A DNA stretch of 7,303 nucleotides from NCBI GenBank assembly GCA_017695055.1, contig JADILY010000068.1:1-7303 (forward strand), written 5' to 3'. Source of the DNA: Merdivivens faecigallinarum. GTDB lineage: Bacteria > Bacteroidota > Bacteroidia > Bacteroidales > UBA932. Positions 1 through 5,261 of this stretch are shown here, piece after piece; within the stretch, counting starts at the first letter, position 1; the number at the start of each line of letters is the position of its first letter. Position numbers and translations under genes: made by a program. The notes beneath the pieces were generated by a model that was not told the DNA's origin, made no database searches, and was given only the letters and a program-made list of their open reading frames with translations.

Positions 1-169
1 TTCCGAAAGAGAGGGCCCGCTCAATCAAAGCGGCTTCATCCTCCGCAATCCCCCCGCCGTCAATGGCCACGGCACAAGAAGGTACGGCGACACAAAAAGG
101 GACAGCAGCGCCGCAACCGGCATAAACGTAAGCAAAACAAGCGATTATCAATAAAAATATTTTCTTCAT
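1..169 (-). CDS. N-terminus of a small exported protein or lipoprotein (partial)
   Basis: Reading from the ATG at 169 down to the window edge gives 56 open codons with no stop. The product begins MKKIFLLIIACFAYVYAGCG: two lysines, a hydrophobic core, then A-G-C at residues 18-20. That looks like a signal peptide, with either a lipobox (Cys20 as the lipidated residue, although Tyr at -3 is not ideal) or signal peptidase I cleavage after Ala18. The next part is rich in Ala, Val and Cys (Cys26 and Cys32), followed by an acidic, helix-like stretch (EDEAALIERAL). An AGGA sequence lies 3 bases before the ATG. The gene follows the EamA-type gene by 42 bases on the same strand and probably belongs to the same operon. 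I do not recognise the family from 56 residues. Envelope lipoproteins are common in aryl-polyene clusters, which fits, but this is inference. The 3' part is outside the window. Confidence 0.6.
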   Translation of the reverse strand, partial: MKKIFLLIIACFAYVYAGCGAAVPFCVAVPSCAVAIDGGGIAEDEAALIERALSFG

Positions 170-195
170 TTTTCCTGAAAATCATTTTAAAACCT

Positions 196-211
196 GTATC
201 GGAGCCGATAC
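196..211 (-). repeat. Perfect inverted repeat after the EamA-type gene; possible weak terminator or attenuator
   Basis: The 16 bases form GTATCGG-AG-CCGATAC, a perfect 7-base palindrome with two central bases. In RNA, six pairs with a four-base loop are more realistic. It starts one base after the TAG stop of the EamA-type gene (212-214). On the minus strand the stem is followed by AGG and then four T. The T-run is short and offset, so a strong intrinsic terminator is unlikely. It may attenuate transcription into the next gene, protect an mRNA 3' end, or be a protein-binding palindrome. Confidence 0.4.
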
Positions 212-574
212 CTATTTTCCACCCGCCGCAATGACTATGATACCGAGGGTAATCAGCCCCACACCTACCCACTTGTTAACCGAAATGGCCTCTCCGAACA
301 CAAGGAAACCTGCCAGGATGGAAAATACGAAGGTCATCGAAGTTATCGGATATGCCAAAGAAAATTCGTAGCGTTTGAGGATATACATCCAAAGTATGCA
401 GGCGGTAAGGAAAGAAGCCCCGCAGGCCGCCCACTGCCAGCAGGTAAGAAAATCCTTGAAATAACCCCAGGAAAACCGGAAAGGTCCCGTCTTCGAAAGG
501 GATATTTTCAGGAAAACCTGACCCGCGCACAGGGTAAGGCAATGGAAAAACGACAGCAGGACAAGTTTCAGCAT
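212..574 (-). CDS. Half-size EamA/SMR-type membrane protein (ArnE-like putative lipid flippase or transporter)
   Basis: This is a 120-residue, very hydrophobic protein with four predicted membrane helices at about 2-22, 45-66, 73-95 and 101-118. The third and fourth helices have the typical EamA/SMR pattern: LAYPITSM, then FGE at 93-95, then a Gly-rich last helix. Length and pattern match the small multidrug resistance / ArnE-ArnF class rather than full-length ten-helix EamA proteins, so it should work as a dimer or with a partner. ArnE and ArnF move undecaprenyl-phosphate-linked sugar across the inner membrane. Here, inside a polyene cluster, it might flip a lipid-linked polyene precursor, but the substrate is inference. 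The ATG overlaps the stop of the preceding synthase-like gene (ATGCTGA at 574-568), which supports the start and suggests translational coupling. A plain drug or polyamine exporter is the main alternative. Confidence 0.8.
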   Translation of the reverse strand: MLKLVLLSFFHCLTLCAGQVFLKISLSKTGPFRFSWGYFKDFLTCWQWAACGASFLTACILWMYILKRYEFSLAYPITSMTFVFSILAGFLVFGEAISVNKWVGVGLITLGIIVIAAGGK

Positions 575-1503
575 GTTACAAAAATAAATGAATGTTGTTT
601 GTTTTTATAATGATTGTGGACAAGTATACCGTCCAGGTGCGAACGGCGTGCCAAAAGAGTTACCGCCGAATAGAGGGATGCGGCAGGGGCGGAAAAACCG
701 CTGCCGAAAATCTCCTTATACGGAAACACCGGTAATCCTTCGCCGAAAATCCTCCGGCTCGAAGCGGCATCCCCGGTAACAATCATTCCCGTTCCGGAAA
801 ACATGCCGGAGCAGGCCCGGATTGCAGCTTCCCTCAAAACGTCCGCATCGGAAGACGACACCGTTTCGACCCCGGCCACGGCGGCAAGGGTATGCCCGCT
901 GCGGGAAGCCCTGAGGACAAAAGACAGGGAATGCTCTCCGGCAAAAGGCTCGCCGTCGAATTCCCCGGCCTCTTCCAGCAATCTGTAATAATGCTCCGGA
1001 AGTTCATCATGGGCGGAAAGCAGGACGGAGGCGAAACGTCCGGACTCAAGGCCGGTTACGGCATCCGTGAGCGCCGTAGGGAAAGACATGGCATTGTGCG
1101 AATACGTCGTATTGTATCCCTTGCAGCCGAGAATTATCGCAACGGTAGCGGCAAGCGTGTTGTGTGTCGAGTTGATAAACGGCGTAGGCGAAAGCACCTC
1201 CCCGCCACCGTCTTTCATATCGAGAAGGAAGTGCTCGCTGTTCCTCATTGTCCCGGCCCCTGTACCCGTGATTATGGCATCAGGCATTTCCAATGAAGCT
1301 GAGGACATTGCCTTCATGGCCGCAGCCACGGCCCTCTTCTGCAACAGGCACATCCTCCTTGCAGCGGCGGCAGGGACCAGTCCGGCAAAAGGCGGGTCCA
1401 CGGCAGGATGCAGTCCGTAACCGTAAACCGTCGGAGAGTCATACCATTTGTCGCAGAAAGGCTCCTGCGGGGTTATCTGGGCCATACCGTCTATATAAAC
1501 CAT
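568..1503 (-). CDS. Ketosynthase-like chain-length factor (cysteine-less, Ketoacyl-synt_2 type)
   Basis: This 311-residue protein resembles the N-terminal-type beta-ketoacyl synthase family found in aryl-polyene and flexirubin clusters (ApeC-like). Visible marks are the GTGAGTMRNSE region at 80-90, SPTPFINSTHNT at 105-116, and GCKGYNTTYSHNAMSF at 126-141. The last segment aligns with the active-site elbow of normal ketosynthases (TACSAS), but no cysteine is present; SHNAMS occupies 135-140. The catalytic His pair (NAHGTGT, KAFTGH) is also missing, and the protein is about 90 residues shorter than a FabF-type enzyme. It ends with a conserved-looking VHNHYKNKQHS segment. It is therefore probably not a condensing enzyme itself but a partner that shapes the pocket and sets chain length, most likely for the ketosynthase encoded six bases upstream. 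The heterodimer is inferred from gene order and the known ApeO/ApeC pair. The start at 1503 is in frame with all conserved segments, and no clear Shine-Dalgarno sequence precedes it. Confidence 0.87.
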   Translation of the reverse strand: MVYIDGMAQITPQEPFCDKWYDSPTVYGYGLHPAVDPPFAGLVPAAAARRMCLLQKRAVAAAMKAMSSASLEMPDAIITGTGAGTMRNSEHFLLDMKDGGGEVLSPTPFINSTHNTLAATVAIILGCKGYNTTYSHNAMSFPTALTDAVTGLESGRFASVLLSAHDELPEHYYRLLEEAGEFDGEPFAGEHSLSFVLRASRSGHTLAAVAGVETVSSSDADVLREAAIRACSGMFSGTGMIVTGDAASSRRIFGEGLPVFPYKEIFGSGFSAPAASLYSAVTLLARRSHLDGILVHNHYKNKQHSFIFVTC

Positions 1504-1509
1504 AGGGCA

Positions 1510-2712
1510 TCAGAGATTTTCATAAATAATACAACTGTCATTCCCGCCGAAACCGAAAGCGTTCACCATCACCCGCTCAAACGGGGCCGATGCCCGGCTG
1601 TCGGTAACAGGGTCGAACGAAAGTTCATCCATCCTCTCGGAAAAACCGAGGGAAACGGGCAGAAAGCCTTCAGCCATGGCGATTAATGAAAATACGCTCT
1701 CGATCGCCCCCGAGGCAGCGGTCGTATGGCCGGTAAAGGCCTTCGTGGATGAAATCGGGGGAACGGCGGAATCGAAAACACGTTCCACCGCGCGCCCTTC
1801 GGACAAATCGTTGTTCGGTGTTCCCGTACCGTGCGCATTTATATAGGAAATGCTCCCCGGGGACAACGAAGCCCCGTCCAAGGCCGCCTTCATGCACAGA
1901 AACGCGCCTTCCCCCGAAGGAGAGGAGGCGGTCTGGTGGTATGAATCGCACCTGTTGGCATATCCTGCGACAGCCGCCACGGGCACCGCATTCCTACGCA
2001 ACACAGAAGAACGGCTCTCAAGGACTACGAAACCGGCACCCTCGCCGAGATTGAGTCCGTTCCTCGACCTGTCGAAGGGACGGCACCGATCCGTATCGAG
2101 TATCCTCAACGAATTGAAACCGTTAAGATGGTATTCGGTCAGGCATTCTGTCCCTCCGGCGACAACGATGCCGGCCCTTCCGGAGCGTATCAAATCGCAG
2201 CCGAAGATTATGGCATTCAGGGAAGCCGAACAGGCAGTGGACACGGTGGTCCTCATTGCAAATCCGCCATAACGTTCCGCCATGACATCAGTCACGGCGC
2301 CGCAGTCGTGGAAACGGATAAGGTTATCCTCGTGCCGGACAGGCCCGGGATAATATTTTTCAGTCTCGTCCATGCCACCAACCGCCGTAGCGGATACGAG
2401 AACGACATGCCTGCAATCATCCGGAGAAAGTCCGGCATTTGCAAGCGCCTCGTCCAGGGCAAGCATGCCGAGAAGGGCGGCACGGGTGGCGACACGCGGT
2501 ACGGGAAGATGTTTTGCCAACAGCCCCCTCAAATCCGCATTATCGATTTTCACCTCCCCTACCGGAAGTTCCCTGTGTGCGGTCCGGAATACGTCGGGAA
2601 GGGATATTCCGCTACGGCAGGAACGCAAAGCCCCGGCAGCGGCCCCAACGCCGCGCCCCAAAGCCGAAACCGTCCCTGCTCCGGTAATGAAGACTTCCCT
2701 TTCCGACATCAT
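1510..2712 (-). CDS. Beta-ketoacyl-ACP synthase, FabF/KAS II type
   Basis: This is a complete 400-residue condensing enzyme that performs decarboxylative Claisen condensation of malonyl-ACP with the growing acyl chain. All catalytic elements are present: the nucleophile Cys161 in STACSAS, His294 in NAHGTGTPNND, Lys324 and His329 in KAFTGH, and the glycine-rich GFGGND close to the C-terminus (387-392). The start region shows the usual VFITGAGTVSALG strand. Length is normal for FabF. It begins 15 bases after the ACP gene, with GAGAG just before the tandem ATG codons (MMS), and is followed six bases later by the cysteine-less chain-length-factor-like gene. That order suggests a KS/CLF pair like that of aryl-polyene or type II polyketide systems. 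A housekeeping FabF is unlikely given the surrounding cluster. The chain extended is inferred to be the conjugated polyene. Confidence 0.93.
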   Translation of the reverse strand: MMSEREVFITGAGTVSALGRGVGAAAGALRSCRSGISLPDVFRTAHRELPVGEVKIDNADLRGLLAKHLPVPRVATRAALLGMLALDEALANAGLSPDDCRHVVLVSATAVGGMDETEKYYPGPVRHEDNLIRFHDCGAVTDVMAERYGGFAMRTTVSTACSASLNAIIFGCDLIRSGRAGIVVAGGTECLTEYHLNGFNSLRILDTDRCRPFDRSRNGLNLGEGAGFVVLESRSSVLRRNAVPVAAVAGYANRCDSYHQTASSPSGEGAFLCMKAALDGASLSPGSISYINAHGTGTPNNDLSEGRAVERVFDSAVPPISSTKAFTGHTTAASGAIESVFSLIAMAEGFLPVSLGFSERMDELSFDPVTDSRASAPFERVMVNAFGFGGNDSCIIYENL

Positions 2713-2727
2713 GGCAGCACTCTCTGT

Positions 2728-2985
2728 CTATTTCGTCCTGTTTTCCTGAATATACTCCGCCATTGTCCTTACGGAGCGGAAAATCTCCTTTCCCTGTTTC
2801 GGGTCCTTAAGTTTTATACCGTATTTTCTCTCCATAAGCACTATGAGTTCCAGCGCATCTATCGAGTCGAGGCCGAGCCCCTCCCTGAACAGCGGGGCAT
2901 CGGCATCTATGTCTTCAGGCTTCATGCCTTCGAAATTCAAAGCTTCTATTATCTGCTTTTTCAGTTCTTCTATCAGATTTTCCAT
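2728..2985 (-). CDS. Acyl carrier protein
   Basis: This is an 85-residue acidic carrier protein. The phosphopantetheine attachment motif is GLDSIDALEL, with Ser41 as the modified residue, preceded by FREGLGLD and followed by a helix with MERKYGIKL. The ending FRSVRTMAEYIQEN is the usual fourth helix. It carries acyl intermediates as thioesters between the cluster enzymes and needs a phosphopantetheinyl transferase that is not encoded here. It lies between the fused ketosynthase gene (33-base AT-rich spacer) and the FabF-type gene (15 bases), so it is a dedicated pathway ACP rather than the fatty-acid ACP. No Shine-Dalgarno sequence is visible. The A/T-rich bases before the ATG fit the usual Bacteroidota initiation region. 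Confidence 0.95.
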   Translation of the reverse strand: MENLIEELKKQIIEALNFEGMKPEDIDADAPLFREGLGLDSIDALELIVLMERKYGIKLKDPKQGKEIFRSVRTMAEYIQENRTK

Positions 2986-3018
2986 TATCGTTAAAACTTA
3001 TATCGTTCACAATCATTA

Positions 3019-4794
3019 TCAGTCATTCGGCTTGCAGGTCCTTTCCATCAGCGACAGTTCGGCCGTACCCTCGCCGTCATACCAGTCGAGCCACCCGAAA
3101 AGCACCCTTGAGGATTTTCCTTCCGCGATAATCCTTTCCGCCTCGGATTCCATCCACCCGGCATCGTAGGAATCGGCTATATAGAATGTGGTTTCACCGT
3201 GCATGCCGTGCCTTATGGCAATCTCTCCGGCAACGATATTCGCCAGAGTATAGACGAAAAGCGCCGGGCTCGGGTAATAATTGCCCGGAGCTATGGTCGA
3301 AAGGTATTTCACGTCATCGTCCAGCGAAGCATGCCTTCCGGCCAGAATTATCGCCGCATCGTCCAAATCACCGTCGTAATCTCCGAGCAGCTGTTCCGCA
3401 ACTGCAAAACCGAGGCGGCTCAGCATGTCCATCTTGAAAAATTTGGGATAATCGATGCCCAAACGGCGGTACATGTCGTTCGGCGAAGTTCCGGAAGCCT
3501 CCGTCCTGAGGGATGCGGCGATCCTTGTGCGGACAGGCTCCTGGACAGACTCCTGGACAGACTCCTGAACAGTCTCCGCTTCCATGCCGTTGACGTTATG
3601 TCCTATGACAAAGCCGCTTTCCTTTCCGGCCACGAAAACCGCCGAGGCATTGCAGCCCCCGAAACCCGAAACGGTCTTGATAAAGGCATCGCCTTCGAAA
3701 GCCCGCGGGGAAGAAACCACGTCCAGCGCCGCAGGAACCCCGTTTTCATAATAACCTGGCACCGGAAGGATATTGCCGTAACACATCTCATACATCGAAA
3801 CTACCGTCTCCACAACTCCGGCGGCGCCGAGAGTATGGCCTATATATCCTTTAAGCGAATTGACAGGGATTCCGTCCAAAGAGGCCCGCGAAATGGCAAC
3901 GGCCTCCATGGCATCATTGTACGCGGTCGCCGTACCGTGGGCGCAAATCAGGCCGGCCTTATGGCCTTCAAGTGCAGGCTTGATTCTGTCAAGTGTCCTG
4001 AAAAGGCCCTCCCCTGTCCTCGACGGGGCGGAGATATGCGTGGCATCGTTGGCTATGGCACCGGCCGCCAGGGCCAGGTATTTTCCGTTGAGTCCGGCCG
4101 CCGTGCCTACCTTGCGTGCCGCCTCCCTTGAAGCGAAGACCAAGGTAGCAGCAGCTTCTCCCAGATTAAGCCCATCCCTCGAAGCATCGAATGAACGTGC
4201 CCTTTCCCGGGACAGGGCCTTGAATGACTGGAATCCGGATATGATGAACGGGCATAACAGGTCGGCACCGACGACTACGGCAAAATCGTATTTCCCGCCG
4301 GAAAGCTGCCTGTCCGCCACAATCTGGGCGGAAAGTCCGGAAATGCAGGCATTCGACACGGTCAAAGGCCTGTTGGGATTGGAAAAACGCCTGCGGAGCA
4401 CATCCGCACTGTGCGACAGAAGAAGCCTCTCATCTTTTGAAAAGCCGTCTTCATGCTTCAGCAGCCCGATATTTCCCTTTGTAGTGGAAATTATGAAAAG
4501 CACCCGGGGCGAAGAAGGGTCCAGGCCGGCATAACCGTTGTCGGCCAACTGTTTCAATGCCCTGTCGACACTGCATGCCATAAGGGTTTCCAAACGGGTC
4601 ATGCCATCGGTTTCCGTCAGAACTTCCGCAAACTGGAGGTCTTTTTCGAAAACCGAAGCAAAATAAGGCTCCAGGCCGCCTTCTTCCCCTTCATGAAGCC
4701 GCGAGGACGATTTTCCCGCCAGCATGGCCTCATAAACAGCCTCGGAAGTCCCGCCCAAAGGGCATATTATATTATCCGCTATCCTGTATATCAT
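3019..4794 (-). CDS. Ketosynthase fused to a degenerate synthase-like C-terminal domain
   Basis: This 591-residue protein has two parts. Residues 1 to about 390 form a full beta-ketoacyl-ACP synthase: nucleophile Cys150 in SNACISG, His286 in AHGTATAYND, Lys315 and His320 in SLKGYIGHTLGAAG, and SGFGGCNAS at 376-384. Residues about 441-591 form an extra domain (YRRLGIDYPKFFKMD, LAGRHASLDDD, YYPSPALFVYTLANIVAGE). It resembles small '3-oxoacyl-ACP synthase' proteins that I recall as separate genes in Bacteroidota polyene clusters, and it aligns locally with the chain-length-factor-like protein of this window (PSPALFVYTLAN against PTPFINSTHNTLAA). It has no cysteine at the expected elbow, so it is probably structural or binds the carrier protein. 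The two parts are joined by a low-complexity linker with Gln-Glu-Ser-Val repeats at about 407-420. The ATG overlaps the upstream stop (ATGA at 4794-4791). Three in-frame stops in a row (TGA TAA TGA) end the gene. The chain elongated is inferred. Confidence 0.9.
   Translation of the reverse strand: MIYRIADNIICPLGGTSEAVYEAMLAGKSSSRLHEGEEGGLEPYFASVFEKDLQFAEVLTETDGMTRLETLMACSVDRALKQLADNGYAGLDPSSPRVLFIISTTKGNIGLLKHEDGFSKDERLLLSHSADVLRRRFSNPNRPLTVSNACISGLSAQIVADRQLSGGKYDFAVVVGADLLCPFIISGFQSFKALSRERARSFDASRDGLNLGEAAATLVFASREAARKVGTAAGLNGKYLALAAGAIANDATHISAPSRTGEGLFRTLDRIKPALEGHKAGLICAHGTATAYNDAMEAVAISRASLDGIPVNSLKGYIGHTLGAAGVVETVVSMYEMCYGNILPVPGYYENGVPAALDVVSSPRAFEGDAFIKTVSGFGGCNASAVFVAGKESGFVIGHNVNGMEAETVQESVQESVQEPVRTRIAASLRTEASGTSPNDMYRRLGIDYPKFFKMDMLSRLGFAVAEQLLGDYDGDLDDAAIILAGRHASLDDDVKYLSTIAPGNYYPSPALFVYTLANIVAGEIAIRHGMHGETTFYIADSYDAGWMESEAERIIAEGKSSRVLFGWLDWYDGEGTAELSLMERTCKPND
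3531..3577 (-). repeat. 12-base tandem repeat in the ketosynthase linker, about 3.9 copies
   Basis: On the plus strand the unit CTCCTGGACAGA repeats with a 12-base period through 47 bases, with one or two changes in the outer copies. Because 12 is a multiple of three, the reading frame is kept. On the minus strand it encodes Val-Gln-Glu-Ser/Pro units at about residues 407-420 of the fused ketosynthase. It lies exactly in the linker between the catalytic domain and the degenerate C-terminal domain, so changes in copy number would change linker length without disturbing either domain. Confidence 0.9.
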
Positions 4795-5261
4795 ATTTTC
4801 ATATTCTCATGTAAACCGCTCGTAGTCAGCCTCCCTTCGCAGACAAGCCTGTCTCCGGAAAAAACCTTCGCGTAAAACAGGAGCATCCCGTCGAAATCCC
4901 CGATTACTTCGATATTGCAGGTCAGTCTTGAGCCTGTTTCGGGAAGAAAATAAAATTCGGCCGCCGACAGCGCACCCAACACACCGATTTCCGGCTCGGT
5001 CTTTCCCGCAAGGAAATCACGGTATCCCGCATAGGCCGCACAGCTCTGGGCCATGAATTCGACAAGGCCGCCCTCGCGCAACACATTGCCTGCCGAAAGG
5101 ATGCAGTCGGAGGAAACATCGAAGAATGTCACCGCATGTTTTTCACTGCATTCTTCCAATGAAGTAACGAAAACGAACGGCGGCTTCTGCGGAATGAAAC
5201 GCCCGGCATCCGCCGGAAGGCCTGTCACTGCTTTTTCGAACATATCAGTATCGTATGGCAT
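4791..5261 (-). CDS. FabZ-like hotdog-fold protein, 3-hydroxyacyl-ACP dehydratase family, with substituted His
   Basis: This is a 156-residue single-domain protein of the FabA/FabZ hotdog type. The N-terminal motif IPQKPPFVFV (23-32) corresponds to the PHRYPF motif of FabZ, but the catalytic His is Gln25. The second catalytic region, LVEFMAQSCAAYAGY (66-80), keeps the acidic residue (Glu68) on the central helix. GVLGALSAAEFYFLP (93-107) matches the strand that lines the acyl tunnel. I recall IPQ-PPF proteins as common in Bacteroidota polyene clusters, so the Gln looks like a family trait rather than a mutation. It may be a dehydratase with altered chemistry, a partner of another dehydratase, or a binding protein. 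The gene overlaps the methyltransferase end by 37 bases and its stop overlaps the ketosynthase ATG. TAGGAAA lies right before the ATG at 5261. Met7 (5243) is an alternative start without a Shine-Dalgarno sequence. Confidence 0.85.
   Translation of the reverse strand: MPYDTDMFEKAVTGLPADAGRFIPQKPPFVFVTSLEECSEKHAVTFFDVSSDCILSAGNVLREGGLVEFMAQSCAAYAGYRDFLAGKTEPEIGVLGALSAAEFYFLPETGSRLTCNIEVIGDFDGMLLFYAKVFSGDRLVCEGRLTTSGLHENMKI

Noticed and set aside
60..272. Minus-strand frame of 70 codons bridging the EamA-type gene end and the lipoprotein-like gene
   Set aside because: The signal-peptide frame starting at 169 is far more protein-like, with a proper hydrophobic core and a ribosome site. The 70-codon frame is Arg/Cys-rich noise.
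1510..2712. Housekeeping fabF with the neighbouring ACP as acpP
   Set aside because: In fatty-acid loci one expects fabF next to acpP with rnc or fabD/fabH nearby. Here the neighbours are a second ketosynthase, a chain-length-factor-like protein, a methyltransferase and an LpxL-like enzyme.
2128..2994. Plus-strand open frame of 288 codons
   Set aside because: It spans the antisense of two genes and the gap between them. The minus-strand ACP and ketosynthase with intact motifs explain the region.
2986..3018. Internal Bacteroidota-type promoter (TAAGTTTT resembles the TAnnTTTG -7 box)
   Set aside because: The box ends only about 8 bases before the ACP ATG, leaving almost no leader, and no TTG element is found at the right distance upstream.
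3531..3577. Short tandem repeats as a possible CRISPR or iteron array
   Set aside because: The 12-base units have no spacers, lie inside a coding region and keep the frame, so they are a coding repeat.
3199..4131. Plus-strand open frame of 310 codons
   Set aside because: It lies wholly opposite the fused ketosynthase, is rich in Arg, Pro and His without any domain motif, and comes from GC-rich codons of the real gene read backwards.
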